Translations under genes and position numbers: made by a program | Source: Lepidonotus clava | Lineage: Eukaryota; Annelida; Polychaeta; Phyllodocida; Polynoidae | Assembly (NCBI GenBank): GCA_936440205.1 | Contig: OW387138.1 | Span: 54,017,526-54,081,525, forward strand | Direction of reading: 5' to 3' | DNA: 64,000 nucleotides | Part shown: piece after piece, positions 1 through 12,075 of the stretch | Layout: each line of letters opens with the position of its first letter | How positions within the stretch are numbered: position 1 is the first letter of the stretch | The notes under the pieces: generated by a model | Databases searched by the model: none | What the model was told of the DNA's origin: nothing | Seen by the model: the letters and a program-made list of their open reading frames with translations, nothing else

Positions 1-1819
1 TCGGTTGGCTAAAGAGAGGTAATCGAGTGTAATTGATTGTTAAAGGAATTGTCTTATCATCAAGGAATTCAAGTGAAACACTAACTTTATGGAAAAGGTG
101 TTTATAAAAGTTCAATTTCAAGTACAAAGATTCAGAATATTATGCTTACATCCTGACATATTAAATCATATTATTAAACGCTAAGAGTCTTTAGGCATTA
201 CTGTAGACTAAATGTTTTAAGAACAATATACATATTCCATTCCATATATACCTTTCGACTTCATCAACGTTGTCATTTGCAGTAAATAGTGCCATCTTGT
301 GTTAACTTTGCCGATTCCGTTAACCTTAATTACGTGACCCAAATTAGCGTTATCTTTCAAGTACTTGAAGTCTGAGCCATCTAGTGAGTAAATGAAATGC
401 TAGCTAGCGTATACTTAACAGAATCACCGCCTGTTGATAACTAGAAATTTCTTCACAATTATTGATTAGCCATGAATTTTGACTCATTCTATAAGACAAA
501 GCACCTGCCGGGCTGAACGATATTGTAATCAATATATTAGAATTCAGGGTTCATTTTCCTGACTTGTCTATGGCGATATGGCGAATATTATTCAAGTCCT
601 ATATGCTATTACTTCATCGAGCCCACATCAGATGGGGGGTTCCTACCAAACGTTAACGACTTACAATACAACAATACAATACAATTATTTATTCACAGCC
701 CTAATTCAGGCAAAGGAAAGAGATCGTTTAGCCGATATATAGTTACTTGGAATCCCCGATTAAGAATAGAAAGATCTAGATCTCGAGTCAGCTAGCTACT
801 CGATGATAACACTAAAGACTATGAAACAGATCAATTTTCAAAAGGGGGGGGAGGGGCGTGCTATTTTGGAAATCTCCTCCCGCACCATAAAATAATTAAG
901 TGTAATGGTTATCCAGAGTATCCCCTTTGATGGGGATTGAATACATATAGTGACATGGCTTGGGCAGCGTAGTTATTTTGAGGTAGCACCTTGAGACTAA
1001 AATACTTTTAACATGTCGACTAAGTTGTTTAGAGCTGAGATTCTACGCCCCGAGAGGTGTACCTTGCCGCACTACCCATAGTTGCATTGTAGACAAAGTA
1101 TTCGTCCCTGGATACTGCCATTCCTATACAGCGGAGGTGGTTGAGCAGCAGGGGAGGGGATGCATCGCAGGCTAGTGCATTTCATGCTTTTCCCTTAGGC
1201 TTCAGGCCTGCGCTCTTCTCTGGCATGGAGCCGCATGCTTTTGTTTTTAGAGGATTTAGTTTTTTTTTTGTTTTGTGGTCCAGCTTTTCTGCCACGTTCT
1301 TGTCTGAATTTGGCCATCATAATGCTGCAAAATTAATTCTGTCAAATTGTATAATGTTGCATGGTTTTGAGCTCAGAAGAGCGCTTCCATGGTTAGGGCA
1401 TTTTCACGTCACAGGCATGTGTGAGTAAGAGATATGTACATCGGTATCTCTTTGGCAAGGGATTGGCAGTTGAATAAGTAATGAAACTGATGGGACAGGA
1501 AATGACAGGTTTGACACCGGGACACGCCTCTATGATGACTGCGTCCAGCTGTTGGCCATCTGAGGCGGCGCATTTCAACTAGCTTCTGTGTCAGGTCCCT
1601 CATGGGAGTACCGCGGCCCACTTCTTGACACGTGACGTAACAGGCCTCAAACGGGGCGGCGGTCATGGTGTCCCTCATACTCCTAGGACGTAACTTATGG
1701 TAACTTATGGTGTCGCTGAAACCCCTGTGACATACGTAACTTACGGTAAAAGTCTTGCCTCATCGATAAAAGATCGCTTCCGCCAGATCATGTGTCCACA
1801 GGAGAGCCAGCCGGGGATG
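1..1819. other. No gene supported; AT-rich flank
   Basis: I see no convincing coding exon here. The short open frames lack splice or start context. Around 1,690-1,750 the words TAACTTATGG and TAACTTACGG recur upstream of the gene that starts at 1,873. They could belong to its promoter region, but nothing proves this. Confidence 0.5.
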
Positions 1820-1827
1820 TATAAATA
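1820..1827 (+). promoter_or_regulatory. TATA box of the gene at 1873
   Basis: The sequence TATAAATA lies 53 bases before a start codon with a full Kozak context (GCCACCATGA). This spacing suits a short 5' untranslated leader beginning near 1,850. The assignment is by motif only. Confidence 0.6.
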
Positions 1828-1872
1828 CGGCGTGGCATATGGCTATAGATCACTGGAAAACCTGCTGCCACC

Positions 1873-4240
1873 ATGAACGCATCAAATGACTGTCCTGACT
1901 CTGTCCTGTCCAACGGTGACCCGAGTATCAGCCCGTGCAGGATGATCACCAGCAGCCCAAAATTGGGTGGCGCGCAAATAACAGATCTTGATCTGTCTTC
2001 GGATGATTCCCTGTTCCCCATGGATGTGTTTCACGTGAGCAATATTTTTGACGAGAACCTGGAAGCGTCTGACTCTTCACGCACCTCCGCCATTTCAAAA
2101 CCAACCATGGCCGATGTGTTGGCTAAGATGGATCGCCTGGAGGCGGAGTGCCGAAAGGTCGAGTGTGAAGCGTCTGCGGTAAGAGCAACGGCCGAAAAGT
2201 TCGCCAGTATGCAGCAAGCCAAGCCTGCGCCTGCCGAAACATCCTTGGCATACGAACCGAAGCCGAGTAATGCTATAGCTGTAAGTTGCGAAATATGTTT
2301 CAACGGCTCCTTATATTATAAAACTGTACATATTAAACATAGTCTTGGTTTATCAATTATCGACATATCATTTAGTAAGTAATCGAATTCCATCTTAAAT
2401 ATATTTACAATTCACTGCTTAATGCTTGGTTTCTTTTGTTGTTTCTAGTATTCTGTTCGTTCCGCTTACAAGGGCAGGTGCAGGGAAAACGCTGGCTTCA
2501 CGCTTACTGCTGGGTAGGTTTATGAATTCGAAGATCATATAAGGTGATAACGATCGATGTGTATAGTGGAGACCTTAATATTGTTTTCCCTTAATATTGT
2601 AATCTAATTGTAGTGATAGAGCACGTGCACCCCAAGCGATGCCGTTCATGACTATAATACATATGATTATATTCCTACATTCAGGGCGGGGATGAACCAT
2701 CCTCAAAACGCTGCGGTTATCCAGGATTTGGTTAATAACGTCAGCACCGGCGAAGATGCCCCCAGACCCGAGGTATTAGGTAAGTCTGATCGGTAGCAAG
2801 TTTCCCTGTTAACTAATTACCTGTACAGGTACATGAGTGGATGGATCACGCTCCTCCTAGTCATCTTGACTTAATACCTAAAGTCAGGTTATCGGAAAAA
2901 GTGTTGATATACCTATGTAAATGTTATAATTATGATGTAACTGTACTACTCGCTTGGCTTATGCGTGTCCATAATTGTCTATTAAATGAAACATGACTTG
3001 GAGAGTTAATACAGGTTTAATCCATAATTTATTAATAAAGGCTAACTCCCGGAGGAGATATTGTTATTACAAATAGGAAATGTAGAACTAATATCATATA
3101 CATTGAGTGTTGCAAATGTAAAGTGTCACAATATAAAGTATGACAACATAAGGTATTACAAAATATAAAGGGTCACAACAAATGTGACAGTGGCGGTCTC
3201 TCTTCATAAAAAGTCCTATCACAGTGTTTTCACACCTCTGAGTGTGTATCACAAAGAAGAAAGCTTAGGGCTAATACGCTTTGACACTAATTAAAAACCT
3301 GGTAGAATAATTCCATACAATGTCAAAGTATTTCATATATATTTCCTCTACCATTCCTATAGAACGTTTTTGTCCTTTCCCGTGCTTTGATTTAACATGT
3401 AAGAACCCCTTATATCCTTTCTCAAGTAGTGGCTTGAATTGTAAGCTGATTTCAAATCATTATTTATATAGTCGCTACCCAGACGTATTTCCGCACTCAG
3501 CAAACCAGGGCGAGGCGAGAGCGGGCCGGGGAGATCGAGGAGAAAAACAGAAAGGCCAACCTCCGTCACCATATAACCCAGGTAAATCAATTTTGGTCGA
3601 AAGAGAATGCGCGCTCGTGCAGGCATTATTTCGTGAAGCCCCGATCCTATTAAGCATGTACTTTTCTTATAGTTGCCATCTCACAATTGAACTTACACTT
3701 ATTATTAGATCTAGAGTGACCAATTAATATTGCAACCCTTGTTAATACTGAGTTGCACTATGCTATTTAAATTCCAGCAAGTAAGATCCAATGCTAAACA
3801 ACTTCTTTGTGTTTGATGTTGTTGGCCAAGTATGTCTTAACTATATTATATATTTAATAACTTTGCAGAAGATACAAAGACGGCGTGTCGCACTGGACGA
3901 GCTTGTTCATCAGGAGTGGGACGAGGATAGGAGGTCGGCCATGAGGGCCGTCCTCACACCAGACTATACAAGTGATGAGGATCGCGTCCTTGGTGAACAC
4001 TCCCCGCGATACCACCGCGTAATCAAAACCCTGGTGTGGGAAAGTGACGCCCTCAGATCCTCTAAAGCGCACCTAGACGACAAAGAGCACTCTGTCACCA
4101 CCACACGTCAGCAGTCCGTCCGATTAGCTGTGGAGCGCTCGCCGACCTGCGACCCAGCACCAGAACGCCAACAGCCTCCTCCCGGCGCCCCAGACTGGGC
4201 AGTGAAGCCTGCGTATCGGTGTGGGGGAGGCGAGGCCTAA
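1873..4240 (+). CDS. Spliced five-exon gene, uncharacterised 337-aa protein
   Basis: The gene reads through five exons: 1873-2280, 2449-2513, 2685-2772, 3501-3581 and 3869-4240 (TAA). Together they are 1,014 bases, or 337 aa, with every junction in frame. The ATG has a textbook Kozak context and a TATA box 53 bases upstream. Donors are GTAAGT, GTAGGT, GTATTA and GTAAAT. The third is weak; a better GTAAGT seven bases later would break the frame of exon 4. The N-terminal half is Ser/Asp-rich, then a short coiled-coil-like stretch (MDRLEAECRKVECEA, about residues 80-95). Exons 4-5 are very basic (RARRERAGEIEEKNRKA), followed by the pattern DYTSDEDR...LVWESDALRSSKAHLDD and a Pro-rich tail ending P-D-W-A-V. 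That tail resembles, from memory, the C-termini of multicopy uncharacterised invertebrate and fungal proteins, some linked to mobile DNA. I do not know its function. No polyadenylation signal is obvious close downstream. Confidence 0.6.
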
Positions 4241-4751
4241 CACCCCAGCTGCCCAGACATTATCCCCGCCAGTCAGCCATTTTGCCATAATTTGTTCAAT
4301 TCGTTATAAAAACTGTTCTCCAAAGTACTTGGCACTTCTTGTTTTCACTTCGATCTCATTATTTACCCCTGCCTGCTAAGCAGGGTTGTTTAAATGTAAA
4401 ACTGACTTTTTAAAAATATATCGGTACAATCTAGGTACACTGTATAGGTTACCAATATAAAGGCATTTAAAATGTTTCACATCATCACTCCATTATGATC
4501 GTAAAACCACAATTAACAAGACTAATAGGACTAGCTTGATGACATGATTTTTTCCTTGACTAGAATGTATATAATAATGAAATAGAATAGAGCACACTTT
4601 AAATTACGAGTAAAGAGTAACTTCTATCTCAAAAGATGACTATATTTGTAAATATAAATATCACATGACTCTAGCCGACTACCATGATTTAGGAATAAAC
4701 TTCCAATTGGATCCTCTGTCGGTCTTTAGATATATTATAAGAAGTGCTACG

Positions 4752-4853
4752 TGGTAGATACAGCACGAGTGTGTGTCTGTACGCGATATAATCACGAGGC
4801 GCTAGCCGAGTGATTATATCAAGTGCAGACACACACGAGTGTTGTATCTAACA
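4752..4853. repeat. Foldback / palindromic element
   Basis: Two arms of about 42 bases are inverted around a short centre (AGGCGCTAGCC). The left arm begins GTAGATACAGCACGAGTG and the right arm, reverse-complemented, begins GTTAGATACAACACTCGTG; both end GATATAATCAC. It could be a tiny MITE or a hairpin-forming unit. No clear target duplication is visible. Confidence 0.65.
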
Positions 4854-4859
4854 TAAACC

Positions 4860-5640
4860 ACGGGACATTCTTTGGCATTTATCATCATAACTTTTGAAAT
4901 CTTCATTGAATCATCCAACAATATGGAGTGACTTGCAGTCAGGAATCTTGTGAGGATAACCCATATGTCAAATCTTTAATTTCTAGAAGGTTTCTATTTT
5001 TTATGATTTAATGGAAAGTAAAAGTGGTTCATTCCCATTACTTTTATTTTTCAATAAATCATACAAAATTGAAATCTACTAGACAAAAGATATGTGACAC
5101 ATGGGCTATGTTCAGAAGGTTCCTAGCAACATCTACTCGCTTACTGTTCACATTTATAATGAAAATTAAAAAACTTAGATGCAAACGTGTAAAAATAAGG
5201 GCCACATCCCCTGTGGCAGCAAGGTGTACGCTATGAGATTATACCGTTCCACTTCACTGAACTCACCAATACGTGATATATTCACAGCCTAGATCCTTTG
5301 TTCTCCCCGTCAACCGTGGTTTATATAAAAGTAAAATAGCATGACAATTAGGTACAGTGTACCAGCTGTACCAGAGACCGAGTACTAGTAAACATTTCAA
5401 CAATTCAATTGCAACCTGCACACGACAACCTATATATGTAAATTGTAATAGATATAGCCCAGTCGGCTGCACACCATACACGTACGTGCTGTGCACGTGC
5501 ACACAAACATCGGCTCTAAATGCACCAGCTAATAATACATACAGAAAAAACAAAATTTCGAATACAACACAGTGCACGTATATACTTATGATAGGACTAG
5601 GTCTGACACTTTACAAGACTGTACTTTGCAGATTAAACAC
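4860..5640. other. No feature supported
   Basis: AT-rich sequence with short open frames on both strands (for example 5,263-5,662). They have no recognisable domain and are mutual shadows. Confidence 0.4.
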
Positions 5641-6841
5641 ATTTCTCCCTGCGACATGTTAGGTGTACAGTGTTGGCGACCAACTTTTTGGCCTGTGGGC
5701 CAACAGGGCCGACTATGCCAAGTATTGTCAGTCCTGCGAGAATTCTGACAGCCCTGATTTTTACTTGTTAGGATAGGCCCATTCGGTCTGGGGAATTCAA
5801 GCGGTAATTTCCAGCTGCCGTTGGTAGACCTCGCACAGCTACCGATCCGACGCCACAGACCGGCCCTAATTGCGTCTGTGGTTCATCGGAGCGGCAAATG
5901 TACGAGGACTGGTTCCGCATCGCTGTCAAAACCTTGAAGACCAGGAGGTAGCTAGGTGTTGGTATGGATGCATTTCTCCCTGCGACATGTTATGTATACA
6001 GTGTTGGCAACTAACTTTTTGGCCTGTGGGCCAACAGGGCCGACTATGCCAAGTATTGTCAGTCCTGAGAGCTTTCTGACAGCCCTGATTTTTACTTGTT
6101 AGGATAGGCCCATTCGGTCTGGGGAATTCGAGCGGTCATTTCCAGCTGCCGTTGGTAGACCTCGCACAGCTACCCATCCGACGCCACAGACCGGCCCTAA
6201 TTGCGTCTGTGGTTCATCGGATCGGTAAATGTACGAGGACTGGTTCCGCATCGCTGTCAAAACCTTGAAGACCAGGAGGTAGCTAGGTGTTGGTATGGAT
6301 GCATTTCTCCCTGCGACATGTTATGTATACAGTGTTGGCAACTAACTTTTTGGCCCAGCTGCCGTTGGTAGACCTCGCACAGCTACCGATCCGACGCCAC
6401 AGACCGGCCCTAATTGCGTCTGTGGTTCATCGGATCGGTAAATGTACGAGGACTGGTTCCGCATCGCTGTCAAAACCTTGAAGACCAGGAGGTAGCTAGG
6501 TGTTGGTATGGATGCATTTCTCCCTGCGACATGTTAGGTGTACAGTGTTGGCGACCAACTTTTTGGCCTGTGGGCCAACAGGGCCGACTATGCCAAGTAT
6601 TGTCAGTCCTGAGAGCTTTCTGACAGCCCTGATTTTTACTTGTTAGGATAGGCCCATTCAGTCTGGGGAATTCGAGCGGTCATTTCCAGCTGCTGTTGGT
6701 AGACCTCGCACAGCTCACCGACCCGACGCCACAGACCGGCCCTAATTGCGTCTGCGGTCGTCGGGGCGGGGAATGTACGAGGACTGGTTCCGCATCGCTG
6801 TCAAAACCTTGAAGACCAGGAGGTAGCTAGGTGTTGGTATT
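5641..6841. repeat. Satellite, ~331-bp unit, four copies
   Basis: The phrase ATTTCTCCCTGCGACATGTT starts units at 5641, 5972, 6303 and 6516. The first two units are 331 bases. The third is 213 bases because it lacks an internal block starting after TTTTTGGCC. The fourth is full length and ends near GGTGTTGGTAT. Units differ by scattered substitutions. Short open frames in them are repeat artefacts. Confidence 0.9.
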
Positions 6842-7116
6842 AATCCCCCTCTTGCCCCCTCCCCCTTCCCTGTCCTGCTTGCCCCCATCCCCAGACCAAA
6901 AATCCCATAAAAAAACAACAACTCAAACAAAAAAACAACAAACTATGTATAATACTATAAATTAAGAAACTAAGCTAAACTAAACTAAACTATTTACAAA
7001 ATGTACAAAAAAAAACACCTTCTCTCCCCCTCTTGCCCTTGCCCCCCATTCCCTGTCCCCCTTGACCCCTGTCCCCCTTGCCCCCCCCCCCCCCCCCCAC
7101 ATACACACACACACAC
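6842..7116. repeat. C-rich low complexity and CA microsatellite
   Basis: Two CCCTCTTGCCCCC-type tracts (6,845-6,900 and 7,020-7,090) flank an AAACAAAC/AAACTAAACT stretch. They end in poly-C and a short (CA)n run at about 7,100. Confidence 0.85.
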
Positions 7117-7566
7117 ATGTGTAAGGTCTAGCCATGGAGACGAGGATTAACAAATATTGCATGGAAAGTTCAACCAACGAGGGTAACACGAGGTACTATT
7201 GCCCTGAAATTCCATTTAGATAAAGTGGTTTTACAATTATATCGTAAGAGTCCCTATTCTATAGGGGCGTTGGCATGGAACCAATTGGCCATGCACATTA
7301 TATCAAGCTGAAAGTCTACAACAATTCAAACCATGGTAAAGATATGTATTGAGGAATATGTAACGTGACTCTAACACCTGAGATAGGCAGGCTTAGCATA
7401 GTCCTGCTTACTCGTTTTGTATAACTACTTGACTTTTTTCAAGTGACATAATATATTTAATTATTATAATAATATAAACCGGGATAAATTCTTAACATAC
7501 ACAATATCCCTTACTCATTAACATCGAGAACTTTGTTAAGAGTGTGGTTAAAAAAAACCAAAAAAA

Positions 7567-7638
7567 TTTACTCTCTCTCGTCCGACTCTCTGGTCTAGCT
7601 ATTTGAGTCAGACCCTGAGTCGGACGAGAGAGAGTAAA
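7567..7638. repeat. Perfect 22-bp-arm hairpin
   Basis: TTTACTCTCTCTCGTCCGAC(TC) at 7567-7588 is exactly reverse-complementary to 7617-7638, with a 28-base loop. The right arm overlaps the end of the Pro-rich candidate exon on the minus strand. Confidence 0.85.
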
Positions 7639-7886
7639 CAGAGGCAGGGCTTGGCGGTGGTGGCGGTGGTGGTGGTGGTGGTGATGGACGTGGTGAAGGT
7701 GGTGATGGTGCCTGGCCATGGGGCTGAGACGGCGGTGGCAGCTGGGGGTGGGCGGGTGGCGGCGGCGGCGGGGGCGACGGTGCTGGTACCGGGGACGGTC
7801 CCTGGGGCTGGGGCGGCGGTGGCAGCTGGGGTGGACCTGGTAGCATCAGCATGACCACCTCGGCCCCTGCGGGCGGTCGTACCACC
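7595..7886 (-). CDS. Candidate terminal exon, Pro-rich protein
   Basis: On the minus strand a TTTTCTCTTAG acceptor at about 7,887 opens a frame that runs to a TAG at 7,595. It encodes a Pro-rich tract (PPPP runs from about residue 20) followed by a Ser/Asp tail (SLSSDSGSDSNS). The tract is a GGT-rich minisatellite on the plus strand, so the open frame could be chance. A possible tiny upstream exon with a GTGAGT donor lies near 8,200, but I cannot confirm a gene. The function is unknown. Confidence 0.3.
7640..7850. repeat. GGT/GGC-rich minisatellite
   Basis: This stretch is dominated by GGTGGTGGC triplets with partial longer repeats (GGGGCTGGGGCGGCGGTGGCAG recurs). It overlaps the Pro-rich open frame on the minus strand. 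Confidence 0.8.
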
Positions 7887-8571
7887 CTAAGAGAAAAAAT
7901 ACAAATTTACAAAATTAACAAATATTGCCTTTGCTTTCTAAATAAGGATGTAAGCTCGTAAAGTGAAAGTTATTCATGGGAAATTTGGACGAAGATATTT
8001 ACATATGCATGTCCACTGACTTTTAAGTATGCAGAGTATGTATAATAAGGGTGAGGTAGCATGGCGTTACCTTGTTACAAGGGAAAAAAGTTACAAATGA
8101 AATGAATGGATCAGAATTGATTCTAATACTAATTTATGGAATTCGAAGTTATATTTAGATAAATAATGGAGTGTTATAACTATATATTATTAGACTCACT
8201 GTATGCGTGGGGCTGGACCGCTGAGGACAAGAAACACAATCCCCGGCCCCACCTGCTGGGTGTACACAAGGCCTCTGAAAATTCAATAGTGAAGCTTAAG
8301 GTCATTTCATGTCTATCAATAGTAATCAGCTCCAGCCGAAGACGCTATCCTACAAACAGACACTATCCAACAAAACTTTGTCACTTAGAACCATATTTTA
8401 TGGGATAGCGGTTGCACATGTACAAGCTGCTAAGCCACAAAATTGTTGCTAATGTAAGTGACAAAACATTAATTTTGTCACTTAGCGACTTCTTATGATG
8501 CTGAACTAGAAAGAGATGCTAAATGACAAAACATTAATTTTATCGTGTAAATTATTTAAAATGGTACTTTA

Positions 8572-8735
8572 CAGGGGCGGATCCAGGAATTGTTTAGGGG
8601 GGGGGGGGCCAAGAATTGCAATTTTCCTAGTAGTATATGAAGGCTTAATTAGTGGACGGCGTAGCCGTCCACGGGGAGGGTATGGGAGGGGTCCCCCCTC
8701 CCATTGGGGGGGTATGGGGGGCCTCCCCCAGGAAA
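8572..8735. mobile_element. Poly-G MITE-like element (GGCGGATCCAGG type), partial
   Basis: It begins CAGGGGCGGATCCAGGAATT followed by a long G run, like four other copies in the next 5 kb. The right end is not clear. It contains a small hairpin (GTGGACGGCGTAGCCGTCCAC). Confidence 0.5.
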
Positions 8736-8891
8736 TTTTTAAAAAGATTACCCTTCATTCATGCAATCTGAGCCATTCTGAGGTACTTTGGTAACCTTAA
8801 GGGATAATTTTTTTTCCTAATAATTATTTTAATTTGAATACCAATTTTTCAAGGGAATTTTTGTGTACATGATGATAACCCCAGGAGGATA

Positions 8892-8989
8892 AGGGGCCTT
8901 CCATTAAGTACGTACGCACCAAGGGGGGGTGGGGGGGGTCTGATATTTTAAGAATTTTGCGTACGTTCCTATACAAATCCAATGCCCCT
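8892..8989. mobile_element. Short MITE with GTACGTACGCA inverted ends
   Basis: The left end GGGGCCTTCCATTAAGTACG is mirrored on the right by GCGTACGTTCCTATA...AATGCCCC. The interior is G-rich. It looks like the same class of MITE as the one at 13,647, which has similar CCATAAAT-type ends. Confidence 0.5.
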
Positions 8990-9200
8990 AAACTCTCAGG
9001 AACTTTTGGAAAAGATAACCTATCATTCATGTAATCTGAGGCATTCTGGAGCATTTTGGACAGGGGAGGCACAAGGTCTCACTCTGCAGGGGTGGTACAG
9101 GGTCGACAGGGGCAGCAGAGGGTTGACAGGGGATCCTCAGGGCCAACAGAGGAGGCACAGGATCAGGAGGGGAACCAAAGGACTGGCAGGGGAAGCATAT

Positions 9201-9705
9201 GTCTACCAGCCTTCACAGTTTGGCCCCCCTCCCTCTAACATATATATCCAACAGGCGCAGATTTAAGGGATGGGCATGCAGGGCACATGCCCCCCCCCCC
9301 ATTTTTTTTTGGCCAAAATATTGATTTTTTTTTAATGTAAAATTCCTAAGCCCGGAGGGCCCGGGGGAAAATTTTACTATAGCACGCCCCCCTTTTGAAA
9401 ATTCCTGGGTCCGCCCCTGTCCAAGGTCCACCAGCTCTGACAGGTTGGCCCCCTCCCTCTAACACATCTAAGGTCTACCAGCCCTCACAGGTCGGCCCCC
9501 CTCCCTCTAACACATAATCAAGGTCTCCCGGCCCTAACAGGTTGGTCCCCTCCCTCTAACATAAATCCAAGGTCCACCAGCCCTTACAGGTCGGCCCCCT
9601 CCCTCTAATACATAATCAAGGTCTCCCAGCCTTATAGGTCGGCCCCCTCCCTTGAACCCATCCAAGGTCTACCAGCCCTCACATGTCAGTCCCCCTCCCT
9701 CTAAG
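9201..9705. repeat. Minisatellite, ~58-bp unit, interrupted by a MITE-like insert
   Basis: The units carry AAGGTCTACCAGCCCTCACA followed by GGTCGGCCCCCTCCCTCTAA. One unit lies at 9,201-9,245 and about six at 9,419-9,705. A poly-G element (9,252-9,419) sits between them and interrupts the array. Confidence 0.85.
9252..9419. mobile_element. Poly-G MITE-like element inside the minisatellite
   Basis: Its ends are CAGGCGCAGATTTAAGGG and, inverted, GGGTCCGCCCCTG. The interior has C8-10 and T8-9 runs. Array sequence resumes on both sides, so this is a clean insertion. Confidence 0.6.
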
Positions 9706-10017
9706 GCAAAAAAAAAATAGTTGTGCAACTTAGGTTGAAAAAATTACTTTATCTTTAGTTTTAAATACATCTTTTGGTAAAATATATGCTCTTCCCTGTC
9801 ATTTAGGTCATTTCTATTGAATTTTAGTATCTTTTAGAAAAAGAATTATGAAAATAATTAGGGTAGAGCAAAAATAAAATAAGGTAGGTCGGGTTGCCTG
9901 AACACAACAATTATTTTAGATCTAACCTACCCCGGAACGGCCCCCTCCGTTTTTCTCTTCTTTTCCTTTCTCTTCCCTCTCTCCCTTTCTTTCTCTCTCT
10001 CTCTTTTTTTTTTTTTT

Positions 10018-10073
10018 TTTTGGAGGGGGGGGGGGGCCAAGGCCCGTCTGCCCCCCCCCCTGGATCCGCCAAT
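10018..10073. mobile_element. Poly-G MITE-like element, fragment
   Basis: GGAGGGGGGGGGGGC...CCCTGGATCCGCC matches one end of the family (inverted GGCGGATCCAGG). It lies next to a T18 run and a CT-rich tract at 9,945-10,018. Confidence 0.45.
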
Positions 10074-10213
10074 GCTTTAAGGGTCATTAAACCATGCAAG
10101 GAGGGGTAAATAAGGGGCAGGGCCACCTAGGCCGGCCATTCAGCCTGGCGGTAGCTGGGGGTGGGCATAAGACATTCTCCCCGGGCATTCTCCCACCTTC
10201 CCGTCCCTGCGTT

Positions 10214-10460
10214 GTCCAGGGGCGGATCAAGTTGAGGAAGGGGGGGGGGGGCGGGGGGGCGATTTTGCGCTAGGGGAGGTCAGGAGACTCACGGGATCTA
10301 GAGTGGACATGTCTGTAATAAGTGTCGAAAAGAGGGGGGTGCGCGCTATTGGAAGTGTTTGCTTCTTAATTACCTTTTGGACGAGTTTTAAATTTAAAAA
10401 AATGTAAAATTGGTCCCAAAAAGGCCCCCGCGCAACCCCCTCTAAAACAGCCACTGCCTC
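10214..10460. mobile_element. Poly-G MITE-like element, probable
   Basis: It starts CCAGGGGCGGATCAAG plus a G run and ends near CGCGCAACCCCCTCTAAAACAGCCACTGCC. The right end is diverged, so the boundary is approximate. Confidence 0.4.
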
Positions 10461-11103
10461 CGCCAGATCATCTCTTTGCCCAAACGGCCAACTAAAAACC
10501 ATCGAAAACACAACGGGTTGCTATATATTATAGACCCTTGTTCTTGGGAAAATAGGGAACATAACTAACAAATAAAGACTTACTGTTGATGCCCGGCCGC
10601 GGGTCTATGTGCCATATTGTGTGGTAATCCAGATTCCTGAACCGTAATCCTAGACAGAAAATCAAGGTGTTTCCTTGTCTGGGGTCTGGAGCCTTCTGCG
10701 CCCCGGTTGAAATTCCGCTTATCTGTTTGTCCAAGACGTCGACTTATTCTGATATCTGACGTCATGACGTACGACGTCAGGTAGAAGCTAGCGCGATGCG
10801 AGCGTGAGAACTTAGTTAATTAGCGGAAATCAACACTCTTTATCTCACACACTTACGTTCACACGCGATAAATAGCGCAATTAAAAAACATATTATCGAA
10901 ACACAATAAGGAATCAGCAAAGATACACTGGTTTTATATAATCTCTTGTTCAAAGATTATGTTCACAGACCAAAGAGCTCGAGATAAGTTAAAAGGCATA
11001 ACTACTTAAACTGCCATCTTATCGACTTCATGTTACAAAATAATTGGCGGGGAATCACCATACTGGTCTGTTCTATGATAGCCGTTAGAAACGTTCGGGG
11101 TGA

Positions 11104-11270
11104 GAGGGGCGGACCCAGGAATTTGTAGAGGGGGGGGGGGGGCCCAAAAACATGAATGTACAGGGGGGTGGGCCCCCCCCCCCCCAATCAAACATGATTA
11201 AACAGGGCAAGGGGGGGGGGGGGGGGGCAAGGCCCGGCCGCCCCCCCCCCCCCCCTGGATCCGCCCCTGG
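11104..11270. mobile_element. Poly-G MITE-like element, both ends present
   Basis: The left end AGGGGCGGACCCAGGAATTT and right end CTGGATCCGCCCCTGG are inverted. The interior contains ACATGAATGTACAGGGG and AATCAAACATGATTAA. The same interior appears reverse-complemented in the copy at 11,464-11,603. Confidence 0.65.
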
Positions 11271-11463
11271 ACCGGGTCAGTCTACCCCCCCTCCATTGAC
11301 ACACTCTTATTTGGGAGGGCGGTGATTTTTGGTGTCCAAAAATAGGTGGCGGTCGCCTAAAATTCAGGAGCGGTAAGTCATGACCCTAAATTATATAATG
11401 GCTGGAAGGGACCACCCTCGCGGGGGGGGGGGGAGCCTTTATTTGTTTATAGTTACCAATCTG

Positions 11464-11603
11464 TGGCGGATTCAAGGGGGGGGGGGGGGGGGGCCCCCCC
11501 CCCCCCCCCCTTGCCCTATTAAATCATGTTTAGGGGGGCCCACCTCCCCCTGTACATTCATGTTTGTGCCCCCCCCCCTATACGAAGTTCTGGATCCGCC
11601 CTG
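11464..11603. mobile_element. Poly-G MITE-like element, inverted relative to 11,104 copy
   Basis: The ends are GGCGGATTCAAGG and CTGGATCCGCC. The interior CTATTAAATCATGTTTAGG and CTGTACATTCATGTTTG is the reverse complement of the neighbouring copy. Confidence 0.65.
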
Positions 11604-11984
11604 TCACCCCTGTAACGACCCACAGAGACCGCCTCTCAGACTGGGGCAAACTCATGGGGCAAACTGCAACACACCTCAGATTCCGTCCCAATCATCGGTT
11701 GAGACCGGGGATAACTTACGCAGTGCAACGGGGCGTGGTGGGGCGTGGCCCGGTAAGGGTTACACCGTCAGGCGGTCTCTGGGTCGGGCCCCCGGGTCGG
11801 GCCCTAGAGATTAATCCTCCATCACGCAGGGCTGTCTCGCTCCCTCCCTCCCTCCCAGTCTATCCTGACAGATAACTAGTTTTACCGGCGCAGGAGCCTT
11901 GATTTGTGAATACGTGGAGAAATGGCAATGTTTGACCCCATTGTAAGGCCCGTGGAGGAACCTACCCGTCTGAAAATCTATCAC

Positions 11985-12075
11985 CTGCAGCATCAGGTCG
12001 GCGGTCAAATGGATAAGTCATTTCATTGACGACCTGATGTGTTTTCTCTCCGTGGGTTCGAATCCTGTAAATGCC
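11985..12075 (+). repeat. tRNA-like SINE head, possible
   Basis: GGTCAAATGGATAAG resembles a pol III A box, and GGTTCGAATCC 45 bases later is a B-box consensus. A strong stem (CATCAGGTCG/CGACCTGATG) brackets the A box. It does not fold as a full cloverleaf in my reading, so a tRNA-derived SINE is more likely than a tRNA gene. Confidence 0.35.

Noticed and set aside
11985-12075. A functional tRNA gene
   Set aside because: A and B boxes are plausible, but I cannot fold a full cloverleaf with acceptor stem; treated as a possible SINE head.
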